A DNA stretch of 64,000 nucleotides from Tolypeutes matacus (GCA_026826555.1 JAKSZT010053764.1:37863520-37927519); one strand, 5' to 3'; counted from the stretch's first letter, positions 10,990 to 22,700 are shown. Translations and numbers: made by a program. The notes: generated by a model from the letters alone, not told the origin.

Positions 10990-11700
10990 AATGGCTGTGG
11001 CAACGAGGCCTGGATTCCTTGCTGGGGCCAGGGCTGGCAGAGGAAAACACCTCCTCTAAAAGTTGGAGTTGAGGGTTGAGTTGGGTCTGGGGGGTCCCTG
11101 AGGACCAGAAAAGCTGACCTCAGTTCCAGCCCTCTGGGCCGCAGCACTTCTAGCCTCCTACCAGCATCTACCGGACCTAACAAGTTAGTAACCTTCTTCT
11201 GCAGTTTTTTGCTTTGTTTGTTTTCCTTCTGTGTGTGTGACCCTTTCCTAATCTGACAGATCCCCGAGGGCACAGCATAAACCCTGGCTTTGATTTTAGC
11301 CCTCACCTCAGCAACTTTGGGCCTCACACCAGCATCTACCAAGACTTAAGGAACCAGTACACTTTTTCATTGGTTGGGTTTCCTCTTTATCTTTCTTGTG
11401 TTTAGTCTGGCAGATCCTTGAGGGTTCAGTGCCGATGTTAGCCTGTTTCCTTCAGAAGCAGCATCTTGTGGTCTTATACCAACATCTACAAGGAATGAGT
11501 GCGCCTCTATTTGTTTTTTTCATTTTTTTTTTTCTTTTTTTCTTTCTCTATTTTATATTTTTGGGTCTGGTAGATCCCTGAAGGACAAGCAGAGATGCTA
11601 GCCTAGGTCTGGGCCTCAAAAGCAGCAGCTTCTGGCTTTCTACCAGCTCATAACAAGAGACTTAGAAAGGCAATGCACTCTTTTTTTTCCTTTTGGTGTG
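10990..11700 (+). repeat. Tandem about 150-170 bp units in the L1 5' region
   Basis: A recurring pattern reads (G/A)GTCTGGCAGATCCCTGAGG, then GGGCCTCA..GCAGC, then TACCAGCATCTACC, then a T-rich spacer. The anchor TACC(A)GCATCTAC recurs at 11159, 11327, 11477 and (decayed) 11641, spaced 168, 150 and 164 bp. The array lies just upstream of L1 ORF1 in the same orientation, where rodent L1s carry promoter monomers. Confidence 0.65.
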
Positions 11701-11890
11701 TGTGTGAGTGTTTTTTTTCTTCTTTCCTTACCTCTCTCTTTTTCCTTCCTTTATTTCCCCCTTTTCTTTCTTTTTTTCCTTCTATTCTTTGTCTTATGGA
11801 CTGAAGAGTGGGAGAACTAGATTTCCAGAGTGAACATAATGTAATACTCAGCATGTCCAGTTCTCAACAAAAGTTTAAAAACATATAAGG

Positions 11891-12213
11891 GGGAAGTGAT
11901 GTGGCTCAACCAGTTGGGCATCCACCTACCACATGGGCGGTACCAGGTTCAGGTCCAGTGCCTCCTAAAGAAGATGAACAGATGCTGCCCATTTCAATGA
12001 GCAGATGCCACAAGCCACCAGACGCTGCAGCCCATGGCAGATGTGGCTCAGGCTGCTGAGCACTCGCCTCTCACATGGGAGGTCCCCAGTTCAGTTCCCA
12101 GTGCCTCCTGGAGAAGGTGTGCAAACATGGAGCAGACAGATGAGAGAACCATTTGGGGGAGGGGGAGGATAAATAAAGAAAAATAAAATAAATAAATCTA
12201 AAAAAAAAAAAAA
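11891..12213 (+). mobile_element. Dimeric tRNA SINE
   Basis: There are two tRNA-like units (TGGCTCAACCAG near 11902 and TGGCTCAGGCTG near 12044), each followed by a B-box-like CAGGTTCAGGTCC or CAGTTCAGTTCCC, then a poly(A) tail. The flanking duplication reads about A(A/G)CATATAAGG (near 11880 and 12217). It lies between the L1 5' region and ORF1. Confidence 0.87.
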
Positions 12214-12237
12214 AAGCATATAAGGAGACAGGAAAAT

Positions 12238-13205
12238 ATGGCCCAGTCTCAAGAAAAAAAGGATTTAATGGACAATATTCCAGAGGAAGCACAGTCTCTG
12301 GAATTACTAATCAAAGATCTTACAACAATTCTCATAAATAGAATCAATGAACTAAAAGAAAACATGGACAAAGAACTAAAGGAAATCAGGAAACAATATA
12401 TGAACAAAATAAGAATTTCAATAATGAGACAGAAAGTATAAAGAAGAACAAATGGAAATTCTGGAACTCAAAAGTACAATAATTGAAGTGAAATATTCAA
12501 TAGAGGGGTTCAAGAGGCAATAGAGGAGGCAGAAGAAAGGATCAGTGAACTGGAAGACAAAACAATTGAAATTGTCTAGGTAGAGGAACAGAAAGAAAAA
12601 AAGAATAAAAGAACAAAGCCTGAGAAACCAGTAGGACACCATCGAACATATCAATATACATATAACAGGAGTCCCAGAAGGAAAAGAGAGAGATAAGGGG
12701 CCATAAAAAATATTTAAAGAAATAATGGCAGAAAACTCCCTAAATCTGATGAACAATAAGAATATACAAATCCAAGATGCTCAAGGAATGCCAAACAGGA
12801 TGAACCAAACAAATCTATACTGAGACACATTATGAACAAACTGTACAATGCAAAGGACAAAGATCGAATCATAAAAACATCGAGAGAAGTGACATGTCAT
12901 ATATAAGGAAACCTTAATAAGATTAACATCTGATTTCTAAATAGAAACCATGGAGGCCATAAGGCAGTGGAAGGACATATTTTAAGTGCTGAAAGAAAAA
13001 AACAAAACAAAACAAAACAAAACTGTTACCCAAGAATAATATACCCAGCAAAGTTGTCCTTCAAAAATAAGGGAGAGAAAAAATTTAAAAAAGTAAAAAA
13101 AAAAAAAAAGAAAAGAAAAATAACAACAACAAAAAAAAGATTAAAAAAAATAAGGGAGAAATAAGTACATTTCAAAACCAGGAAAAACTAAAGGAATTCA
13201 TTACC
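12238..13205 (+). mobile_element. L1 ORF1 remnant
   Basis: An open stretch from 12238 begins MAQSQEKKDLM and reads through a coiled-coil-like [20 protein letters not shown]. It stops at 12441, and ORF1-like sequence then continues in shifted frames. The C-terminal ORF1 signature PRIIYPAKLSFKNKGE is readable at about 13030-13080, split by an (AAAAC)n expansion at 13000-13022. ORF1 of L1 is an RNA-binding chaperone; this copy cannot make it. Confidence 0.8.
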
Positions 13206-13744
13206 ACTAGACCTGCCTTATAGGAAGTGCCAAAGGGAGTCCCTCATGCTGAAGGAAGGGCACTAGACAGGATCTCAATGCTGGAAGAAATAAAGCTCTC
13301 CAGTGTAAGTAACAACATGGGTAGCTATAAAAACCAATATTATTTCATTTTTCATTTGTAATGCTGTCTTTTACTTTTATAAGGCTTAGAATTCAAATGC
13401 ATTAAAAAACAAGCATAAACCTTTGTTACTGGGCACATAAGGAATAAAGATGTCATTTGTGACAATAACAATATAAAAGGATAGGATAGAGGGATATAGG
13501 TATTATGTATGTGTAGGCTATTGAAGGTAGAATCAACATAAACTAAACTGTAACAGATTAGTATGCTAAATGTAATTCCCACGGTAACCATAAAGAAAAT
13601 ATCTAAAAAGTCTACACAAAAGGAAAGGATAAGGATTCAAAATGCTTCATTATAAAAGATCATCTAAACAAAAAAGAAGGCAGTAATGGAGGAAAGATAA
13701 AAAAAGGTATAAGATAAAAACAATTACAAAATGGCAAGTGTAAA
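13206..13744 (+). mobile_element. L1 inter-ORF region
   Basis: The stretch fits the long spacer between ORF1 and ORF2 of older mammalian L1 elements, including GAAGAAATAAAGCTCTCCAGT and the TGTCATTTGTGACAATAACA segment. A matching segment occurs in the second L1 at 26.6-27.0 kb. Confidence 0.65.
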
Positions 13745-13941
13745 AACTGCCTTATCAGTAATTGCCTTTAATGTAAATGGATGAAACTCTCCAATCAAAA
13801 GGCAGAGATTGGTAGAATGGATAAAGAAACATGACCTAGCTATGTGCTATTTACAAGAGACTCATCTTAGATCCACAGATACAAACAGGTTGAAAGTGAA
13901 AGGATGGGAAAAAATATTTCATGCAAGTAGTAATCCAAAGA
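13745..13941 (+). mobile_element. L1 ORF2 endonuclease N-terminal remnant
   Basis: The frame around 13809 reads EWIKKHDLAMCYLQETHLRS then DTNRLKVKGWEKIFHA, the apurinic-type endonuclease domain including the QETH motif with its catalytic glutamate. The domain ends abruptly after about 70 residues at the RPL7A junction. Confidence 0.85.
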
Positions 13942-14423
13942 GGCTCTCTTGCCCTGTCACCCAAAATGATGAAAGGAAAGAAAGCCAAGGGGAAATAGAT
14001 GGCCCCACCTTTTGCTGTAGTGAAAAAGCAAGAGGCCAAGAAGGTGGTAAACCCTCTGTTTGAGAAAAGACCCAAGAAGTTTGGCATCAGACAGGACATC
14101 AAATCCAAAAGGGACCTTATTTGCTTTGTCAAATGGCCCTGCTACATCTGGCTGCAGCAGCAATGGGTCATCCTCTACAAGTGGCTGAAAGTGGCCCCGC
14201 TATCAACCAGTTCACCTAGGCATTGCACTGTCAAACAGCTACTCAACTCCTTAAACTGTTACACAAGTACAGACCAGAGACAAAGCAAGAGAAGAAGCAG
14301 AGGCTGTTGGCTTGGGCTGAGAAAAAAGTTGCCAGTAAAAGGGATATCTCACTAAGAGGCCACCTGTCCTTCAAGCAGAGGTGAACACTGTCACCACCTT
14401 GGTGAAAAACGAGAAGGCCCAAT
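13942..14423 (+). pseudogene. RPL7A: RPL7A processed pseudogene, 3'-truncated
   Basis: The region reads as ribosomal protein eL8 (RPL7A) from its pyrimidine-rich 5' UTR (CTCTCTTGCCCTGTCACCC) through about codon 120, with no introns. Recognisable pieces are VVKKQEAKKVVNPLFEKRPK, RDLICFVKWPCYIWLQQQ and [14 protein letters not shown]. It carries an in-frame TAG around codon 11, CCG to ATG at codon 2, and later frameshifts. It stops without a poly(A) at about 14423, where L1 reverse-transcriptase sequence begins in the same orientation. It cannot encode eL8. Confidence 0.9.
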
Positions 14424-14424
14424 A

Positions 14425-15797
14425 ACATTTCACAAGAAAAGACCAATTTCCCTTATGAATATAGATGTAAAAATCCTTAACAAAATATTAGCAAACCAAA
14501 TCCAATGGCATATTAAAAAGATTATACACCATGACCAAGTGAGATTCATCCCAGGAATGCAAGAGTGGTTCAACCTCCAAAAATCAATCAATGTAATACA
14601 CTACATAAAAAGAATGAAGAGAATGGGAAGCAGCTGTGGCTCTATCAGTGGGGCTCCCGTTTACCATATGGGAGGCCCCGGGTTCTGTTCCCCGGGCCTC
14701 CTGGTGAGGGCGGGCCCGCCCGCACGGCGTGGTTGGCTGACTCAGTGAGCATGAGCAGCAAGGGGGGGATAAATGAATAAATAAATAAAATCTTAAAAAA
14801 AAAAAAAAAAAAAAAGAATGAAGAGAAAAAAAAAAAGACATGTTATCTTGATTGATGCTGAAAAGGCATTCAACAAAATCTAGCACTATTTCTTGATAAA
14901 AACACTCAGAAAAGTAGGAATAGAAGGGAACTTTCGCAACATGATAAAAGCCATTTATAAAAACCACGCAGCTAACATCATACTCAATGGTGAAAGACTG
15001 AACACTCTCCCACTAAGATCAGGAATATGATAAAAAATGAATGCTTTCACCACTGCTCTTCAATATTGTACTAGAAGTTCTTGCCAGAGCAATTAGGCAA
15101 GAAAAAGAAAGAAAAGGTATCCATATTGGAAATGAAGAAGTAAAACTATCTCTATTTGCAGGTTACATGATCTTATATATAGAAAATCCACAAGAATCCA
15201 CAAGGAAACTATCAGAGCTAATAAACAAATTCAACAAAATGATAGGATATAAGATCAATACACAAAAAACCAATTGTGTTCTTATATACTAGCCATGAAA
15301 TATCAAAGAGGAAATTAAAAAGCAATTCCACTTACAATAGCATCTAAAAGAATAAAATATCTATGAAAAATGTAACTAAGGATTCAAAAGATTTGTCTAC
15401 TGAAAACTACAAAACACTCCTGAAAGAAATTATGGAAGACTTAAATAAATAACAAGCCTGCCCATGTTCATGGATTTGAAGAGTTAACACTGTTAATATG
15501 TCAATATTACCCAAAGCAACTTATAATCCAATGCACTCCCTATTAAAATTCCAGCAGCCTTTTCTGCAGAAATGGAAAAACTGATCCTAAGTTTATATGG
15601 AATTGCAAGGGTCCCCCAATAGCCAAAACAATCTTGAAAAAGAACAGTATTGGAGGAGTCACACTTCCCAATTTCAAATTGTATCACAAAACAACAGTAA
15701 TCAAAACAGTGTGGTAACGGCACAAAGACAAACAAACAGATCAATGGAACAGAACTGAAAGTCCAGAAATAGACCCACACGTCTATGGTCAATTGAT
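14425..15797 (+). mobile_element. L1 ORF2 reverse transcriptase remnant
   Basis: The frame starting 14455 reads [20 protein letters not shown] and [12 protein letters not shown]. After a SINE insertion it continues with [20 protein letters not shown]. The catalytic FADD box is replaced by [16 protein letters not shown] near 15150-15185, so both metal-binding aspartates are gone. The 3' portion (15300-15790) keeps the rest of the RT/linker in broken frames. Confidence 0.88.
14624..14811 (+). mobile_element. DAS-type tRNA SINE
   Basis: A full-length element starting GGGAAGCAGCTGTGGCTC, with B box GGTTCTGTTCCCC and the ATAAATGAATAAATAAATA tail. The 16-bp duplication AAAAGAATGAAGAGAA is perfect (14608-14623 and 14812-14827), and the L1 reading resumes after it. 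Confidence 0.95.
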
Positions 15798-15800
15798 TTT

Positions 15801-16005
15801 TCTTTTTTTTTTTTTTTTTTTTAGGAGGTACCAGGGATTGAACCCAGGACCTTGTACATGAGAAGCAGATGCTCAACCACTTGAGCTACATCCACTTCCC
15901 AATGAGAGTTGGTTTTTTAATTTGTTTTTAGGAGGTACTGGGGATTGAACCCAGGACCTTGGACATGAGAAGCAGATGCTCAACCACTTAAGCTACATCC
16001 ACTCC
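15801..16005 (-). mobile_element. Dimeric tRNA SINE with CCAACTCTCATT linker
   Basis: Two tRNA-like heads lie in reverse, joined by AATGAGAGTTGGTTTTTTAA (about 15900). The same linker, in the other orientation, joins the dimer at 23140. The flanking L1 sequence TATGGTCAATTGAT recurs in diverged form after the element. Confidence 0.88.
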
Positions 16006-16223
16006 ATATCAACTGATCTGTGGCATTGACAAGGGTGCTAAGTGCATGCAGTTGGGAAAGTGTAGTCTCTTCAACAGAAAGTGGAAAACTGTATATCCAC
16101 TTGCAGAAGAAGGTAGTTAGTCCTCTACCTCACACTATACACAAACATCAACTCAAAATGGATCAAGAACCTAAATACAAGAGCTAAAACTATAAAACTT
16201 TTAGAAGATAATAATATAGGGGC

Positions 16224-16676
16224 TGTGATGGTTAAGCTAATGTGTCAACTCGGCCAGGTAATTGTGTCCAGGTGTTTGGTCCAGCAAGCACTGGGTTAAT
16301 TGTAACACAAGAATATTTATGGACTTTAGTCTCCAGTGAGTTTCCTGGGTGGATGGCTGATTACATCTGCATCAATCAGGGAGACTGCCCTCAGCAATAG
16401 GTGACGCTTTTATCCAATCAGTTGAATACCTTAAAAGGGGAAGTGATTTCAACTTTCGAAGAGAATTTCCCAGCTCATCTTTGGACAGCCAGTGTCTCCC
16501 AGAAACTAATCAAGGACCTTTCACTGGACTTTCATCGGAGCCCCTGGTTTGCAGCCTGCCTGCGGAACCTGGACTTGTGTACCCCCATGGTCGCGTGAGA
16601 GACTCTTATAAAATCTCATATTATTGACAGGTATCTCCTGTTGATTCTGTTTCCTGAGAGAACCCTGACTAATACA
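16224..16676 (+). mobile_element. Solo LTR (ERVL-like) inserted in L1
   Basis: The 453-bp element starts TGTGATGGTTAAGC and ends CCCTGACTAATACA, so it has TG...CA termini. It is bounded by the perfect 5-bp duplication GGGGC (16219-16223 and 16677-16681). L1 sequence continues without loss on both sides. The internal pattern (TGTGTCAACTCGGCCAGG ... TTATCCAATCAGTTGAA) is that of an old mammalian LTR. The internal retroviral region is absent, as expected after LTR-LTR recombination. Confidence 0.88.
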
Positions 16677-16681
16677 GGGGC

Positions 16682-17690
16682 AAATCTTCATTACCTAGAA
16701 TTCAGCAATGGGTTCTTAGAGATGATACCAAAAGCATGAGCAACTAAAGAAACAACAGATAAATCCGATTTTATCAAAATTAAAAACTTTTGAGCTTAGA
16801 ATTATCAAGAAAGTGGAAAGACAACCTCCTAAATGGGAGAAAATAGTTTCAAATCATATATTGAATAAGGATTTAATATCCAGAATATATTTAAAAAAAT
16901 CTTACAACAAAAACAAAATAACCCAATTTAAAAATGGGCAAAGGATTTGAATAGATGTCTCCAAAAAAGATAAAAAAAAAAAAAGGCAAAAAACACAAAA
17001 AAACCCCACATGATAATATGCTCAACATCATTAACCATTAGGGAAATACAAATTAAAACCACAATGAGATACCACTTCACACCCATAAGGATGGCTACTA
17101 TTATAAAAACAAAACAAAACAAAACAAAACAAAACAAACATGGTGGAGAGGGTGTGGAGAAATTGGACCATTAGTGCATTGTTAGCAGGAATGTAAAATG
17201 GTGTAGCTACTGTGGAAAGCAATAGGCAGTTCCTTTAAAAAGTTAAATATAGAATTACTATATGACCTGGCAATCCCATGTTTAGATATATACCCAAAGA
17301 GAGTGAAAACAGGGTTGTAAACAGATACTTGTACACCAATATTTATATAGCAGCATTATTCACAATAGCCCAAAGTTAAAAAGAGCCCAAGTGTCCATCA
17401 ACAAATGAATGGATAAATAAAATGTGGTACATACACACAATGGAATATTATTTAGCCATGAGAAAAAATGAAGTCATGAAACATGCTGCAACATGGAAGA
17501 ACCCTGAAAATATTATGCTCAATGAAATAAGCAAGACACATAAGGACAAAAATTGTATGATATGACTTCTAAGAGATGACTAGAAATAGTAAATTTACAG
17601 AGATAGAAAGCTGACTAGAGGTTACCCAGGAAGGGGAAGATAGGAGGTATGGGGAAAGAGGAGATGGTAAAGAGGTAGGGGGAAAAACCA
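16682..17690 (+). mobile_element. L1 ORF2 C-terminal and 3' end
   Basis: Typical L1 3' sequence: CATGAGCAACTAAAGAAACA, GGGCAAAGGATTTGAATAGA, AACCACAATGAGATACCACT, GGCAATCCCA, AATGGAATATTATTTAGCCA. It includes an (AAAAC)n expansion at 17104-17138. No intact frame remains. Confidence 0.88.
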
Positions 17691-18346
17691 ATTAAATATA
17701 ATTTCTTTGTTCACTCATCTGTTAGAATGGCACGGTCACTATGGATGTGATTGTCTTTATTCAGTCTCTGAAACAACTCTTTCTTCACTTTTAAAGAATT
17801 GTCTTGTCCTAACATGTATAAGTCAAGCATAGTAGCTCCTTATTAAAGCAGATAAGTCAATACCATATTCATATCCAAACAACATTAATTTTTCATTTCA
17901 TTCTAGAATTGTCATTTGTTTATTACAGTTTATATAAAAAAGGAAATAATCTAAATTATTGTAAACCTTTAAAAATTGTATGTGGTAAATTCTATTTTAA
18001 TGAAATAATCCATTCCAGGTTTAAGAAAAGTTTTTAAAATCTTTATTCAATTACAATGTAGTCACTCTTTAAAAAAAAAAAAAAAATAGGCAAAAAGATA
18101 CCCTAAATTGGAAAATCCTCACATACAAAGCCACTGTCATAACCCATAAAAATAGTTTAAAATAAACTGTAAGACTGATTTTTACAAGAGCAACAACATT
18201 CATACATCAAAGCCTCTATCCTCTCTTTTTTATTATCAAATGATGAATATATGTAAAAAATTACTATAACTTGAGAAAAGGTATTAATTGAATGGCTGCA
18301 ATAGTATCAATGAAGATTAATCACACTTTATAAGACATGACTAATT

Positions 18347-18688
18347 TTTAAAAAAGATTTATTTATCCCCACCCCATTGTTTGCACTCGCTGTCTACTCT
18401 CTGTGTCTCTTCGCTGTGTGCTGTGTCTGCTCATCTTTTTTTTCAGGGGAACTGGGAACCAAACCCAGGACCTCCCATGTGGGAGGGAGGTGCCCAATTG
18501 CTTGAGTCACATCTGCTCCCTGCTTGTCATGTCACTCGTTGTGTCTCCTTGTTGCATCAGCTCGTTGTGTCAGCCCATCATGTCAGCTTGCGGTCTTGTT
18601 CGTCTTCTTTAGGAGGCACAGGAAACTGAATCCAGGACCTCCCATGTGGGAGGTGGGTGCCCAACTGCTTGAGCCACATCCGCTCCCC
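18347..18688 (-). mobile_element. Dimeric tRNA SINE, reverse
   Basis: Two reversed heads are seen (CACATCTGCTCCC near 18510 and CACATCCGCTCCCC near 18675), each preceded by a reversed B box (CAAACCCAGGACC, GAATCCAGGACC). The duplication is AAGACATGACTAATT (18332-18346) against AAGACGTGATTAATT at about 18689. Confidence 0.9.
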
Positions 18689-18894
18689 AAGACGTGATTA
18701 ATTAAAAAAAATGCAAGATTTAAAAGATGAAAACATTAAAGGTCCTTCACTATTTCTATCAACTATGTGTCCACAGAAAAGGCAAATATATTCAAAACTA
18801 AACAAGCACAGGAAAAAACTTTTAACCTGAGACTGGGTAATAAAGTTTCTTGTTCCTGTTACCTATACTACCTTCTCTTAATATGAAAGCAAAA

Positions 18895-19770
18895 CAGTAA
18901 GAAGAAATGAAGTCGGGAGCAGATGACAACATGGATGAACCTGGAGGACATTACGTTGAGTGAAGCAAGCCAGGCACAAAAGGACAAATACTGGATGATT
19001 ATGCTATTATGAAATAATTATATTGTGTAAACTCATGGAGTTAATAAACTAGAATACAGGTCCACCAGAAAATAGAATGAGGTTAGAGAATGAAAAGCTG
19101 AGGGTTAACCTGTATAGATTTGGTAAAAAGGTTGTTTATTAATCTTTGGAAATGAATAGAAAAGGTAAAAGCACAGTTATAACACAGTGTTTGTAACTAG
19201 CAGTGCTATTTATTATATGGGTATGACAGTGGTTGAAAGGGAAAGTCTAAGATCATGTATATTACTAGAAGAAAAGTTAAAAAATGTAACATGGGACTGT
19301 ATAGCATAGTAAAACCTCATGTGAAATATGAATATAGATAATATTACATATATAAGACTGTTTTTCTTTGAAACTGAACAAATTTATGTTAATGTTACAA
19401 GATATTAATACCAGGCAAAACAAACAAAACCCATTATGCTAAGTGAAAGAAACTAGACACAAAGTACTATATATTGTCTGATCTCATTTATATAAAATGT
19501 AGATATAAATCTATTTATAAAGATGGAATTAGATTTGTGGTTATGTTGGGCTGGGGAAGGATAGAGGGATTAAGAGGTGACTGCTAAAGGGTATAGAGTT
19601 TTTCTTTTTGGAGTAATGAAATTGTTCTAAAATTTTTTGTGGTGATGAATGCACAACACTGTGATTATACTATAAACCACTGACTACACTTTGGATAGAT
19701 TGTATGGTATGTGAATGTATCACAATAAACTGCACAATACAAATGAATATATACTATAAAAATGCAGGGG
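18895..19770 (+). mobile_element. L1 3' end fragments
   Basis: The pieces GACAACATGGATGAACCTGG, CAAGCCAGGCACAAAAGGAC and, again at 19430, GCTAAGTGAAAGAAACTAGA mark two L1 3' ends in the same orientation. No coding capacity. Confidence 0.7.
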
Positions 19771-19799
19771 GTTTTCTTTGGACCAGTTTATACTTTGGA

Positions 19800-22700
19800 T
19801 CAATAATATATGCAACGTGTGCGATGAAATGGAATTCCTTTCATATCTTCCCTATGATCACGGGCATAGTCCCAAAGGTAATAATCCAAAAGAATAGAAT
19901 TGATCTCACCACTAGTTTTTTCACCCTTTTTCTCAATAAGTTCCAGAAGACAATCCCGGATCAGCTCAACACACCAGAGCGAGCAGCCTCTGATTTCTAC
20001 CTCTTGCCTATCCCCATATGAGAGCATTTCTCCTGCAAGAGAGAGAAAATCAGAACAAGAAGCATTAATACTCAATGACATAAAATCTTACCCAAAACAT
20101 TACTCCAGAACAAAATACATTATTTAAATAGTACTCATTTTAAAACTGTAAACCTCAGACTTGATTTCATTTTTGGAAATTTAAACCATTTCTAAACTCT
20201 GGCGTAAGTTCAAAATTACAAGTTAAGTTCCACAAGGGAAGGGATGACATCTGGTTTTATTGTCTCAGTTTTCCCTGGACCTTATATATACTAGCTCCCA
20301 ATAAATATTTGTTAAATGAATATACAATAACCCTAAATTTAATAATATGACAGCAAGATTACTGAATTATTGAAAGGAAGGAGTTTAAAATTGGGTGTGA
20401 TGCCAGGAGAAAAATACTATTGAAATTTGGGGGACTTCAAGGAGGCCCAATAAACAGTACCTTCCTCCCTCACTTGAGTATTGAATGCTGTCTTGGGTAT
20501 GCACTAGGTGCATTAGAGAGAACCTGGGGAAATCAAAATTATTAACTTGAGCAAGGAAAACTATGATCATTCTTTGGATTCCAGATCTGCTCTGCCTGAA
20601 TATAGAGCTTAGCTCACAAGGTGTCCCAGTCTATTTAGTACCCATCCCCAAGGTATGAATGATCCTTCACAGTGGGCACTAGATGTGCTCTGCCATGGAG
20701 ACTAGAGCTGGGCTCATCAACTCAAATGCCTATAAGAATCAGGCAGACAGAGTAAATGAATAAAGCAGCCAGATGCAAACTGTGGTGAGCTAAAGACTGC
20801 ACTGCACTGTCTCAGGATAGACCTAATGTTTCCATATTTCTCTACTTTTACAAGAGAAGTCAGGACGTTTTTGTTTGTTTGTTTTAATGTGAAATTTCCT
20901 AATTTTCAAGTGTTAATAACTAATTAAGCATTACCTAAAATTCTGTTCAGGCCAAACTAAACACATCTGCAGGCTATATATGGCCTCTGGCCACATCTGC
21001 ACCCTTGCCCTAGGGCTTCACAGTACTTGAGAGGCTCAGTGGTACACAGACACAGGGAAAATGCTTCTAACCCCGCTGGGTTCCACTCTGTCACCTGGGA
21101 TCTCAAGTAGTATTACTTATGTCCCTTACCCCATTTCTCCCCTGGGTTTAAGTACTGGTCAGTGAGGCCGGTGAAAGAACAGACACTAACTGGTCCCAGA
21201 TGCCAGCATAAAAACCCATCCCGTCTTTGATTTTCTTGTTAATAAGTTCTTCCACACTTGACTATCAACTTGCCAGAATTGCCAAATCATATATAAATCT
21301 CAGTGCTCAAAGCTAAATAAGAATAGGCAACTGTGGTAGACAACCCCTAGGATGGCCCCCATAGACCACTGCCACCTGGTCTTCATAATCTTGTGTAATC
21401 CTCTGCACTGGATTAAGTCACTTGCTTCTAACAAAGTGAATATGGTGGAAGGGGAATGTCACTTCCAAGATTAGGTTACAAAAGATTGCAGCTTCAGTCT
21501 GGAATGTTCTTGCTTTCTTGCCCTGTCTTGGATCACTAGCCCTGGGAGATGCCAGCTGTGCTCTGGAAAGGCTTATGGGTGAGGGACCAAGGCCTGCTAA
21601 CAATCCTAGGAGTGAGCTTGCAGGAAGGTTCCCCAACCCAAGTAGAGCCTTTAGATGAAATGGCAGCCCCAGCAGATAGCTTGACTGCAACCTTGAGATG
21701 ATGCACCTAGTTAAGCAGTACTCAGATTCCTGATCCTTCAATACTGTGAGATAATAAAAATTTTAGCATAATTTGTTACATAGAAAACTAAAGCAGCGAC
21801 TTATAGTATGGGATGAGGATGTGGACCTTGAAATAGTAAAAGACAAACTATTTGAAAGGACTGGAAAGCATAGATTATAGAGTGAAAGATGGTAACATGT
21901 TCACCATATTAGGATTAAAAGTCAGCCCTAGAATCATAGCAAAGAATCTAAATTTAGCCAAACTGCATTGTCAGTGTTTATAACTGGCTAAGATATATGC
22001 CTTGGCAAAGAAATGAGTTAGAGAAAAGTCCAGCCAATGTGGCTCAACTACCTAGTCAAGTCAAGCCAATCTAGATCTAGATTTCACCTAAGATAGTTCA
22101 AAACAAAACAAAACAAAACAAAACACTTACCATACTCATGTGCTCCTTTCATCATTTCTTTTTATCTTACTTTATATCTTCCCTAGTTTTCTAGTAAGTT
22201 CTTTTGGGGGAAAAAAATCCAATTTTGCTTAAATAAACTAAGGACAAAGGAATATGTCCACTCTATGTCAAACTAAGGAGAGCAGAGTATCTTTTTAAAA
22301 GCTAGGCAAAATGGGTGCAGTGATAACTACAGTTGGACATCTGGAAAAGAGCCTCTGAAGTTGAACTATATGGAGGTGGGGGAAATTTAGATGATTCTAT
22401 ACAATTATGCTGGATAATCCCTTCTCATTAGGATTCTTCTCACAGTAGCAGAGACAAGTGATATAAAAATTCAGGAGAAAGAGATGAACAAACCACGAGA
22501 AGTCAGGAACAGCTATGTAGAAGAGGCAGCATTTTATCTAAGCCTATGTTGATGTGTGGGATTTGAAATGAAAAAAAAAAAAAAGATCATTTAGGTGAGG
22601 GAAACCATGCAATAGAATGCTTAGAGAGACACATCAGGGCTCCTTCCTCCCTCAGAAGCTCCGAACTGACAGAAACATCTTTTTAAAAGATCCAGAAAAC

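Larger units (their letters stand above)
10980..17690 (+). mobile_element. Long L1 retrotransposon, dead, with nested insertions
   Basis: One L1M-like element can be followed on the plus strand. A 5' region of tandem units (10.99-11.70 kb) is followed by ORF1-like sequence (12.24-13.2 kb), an inter-ORF region, the start of the ORF2 endonuclease (13.75-13.94 kb), reverse transcriptase (14.43-15.80 kb) and a 3' end near 17.69 kb. It is interrupted by SINEs at 11891, 14624 and 15801, an RPL7A retrocopy at 13942 and a solo LTR at 16224. Many stops and frameshifts show it is inactive. About 1.4 kb of ORF2 between endonuclease and reverse transcriptase is missing at the RPL7A site. An alternative is two separate L1 fragments that happen to adjoin. 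Confidence 0.8.
17691..19799 (-). other. QNG1: Likely QNG1 3' UTR and downstream region
   Basis: The QNG1 stop codon is at 19802-19800. Minus-strand AATAAA candidates lie at about 19208-19213, 19135-19140 and, in a cleaner AT-rich 3' UTR-like context, TTTATT on the plus strand at about 18042. The region contains one SINE (18347-18688) and L1 fragments (18895-19770), so the true cleavage site is uncertain. Confidence 0.4.
20033..22639 (-). other. QNG1 intron 3, proximal part
   Basis: Mostly diverged sequence without coding signal. It holds an L2-type tail at 20225-20325, an old LTR-like element at 21345-21790 and an (AAAAC)n run at about 22100-22125. Confidence 0.55.

Noticed and set aside
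20385..21741. Short frames considered as hidden exons in QNG1 intron 3
   Set aside because: The four QNG1 exons already join in phase to the full-length protein, and the frames have no splice signals or family match.
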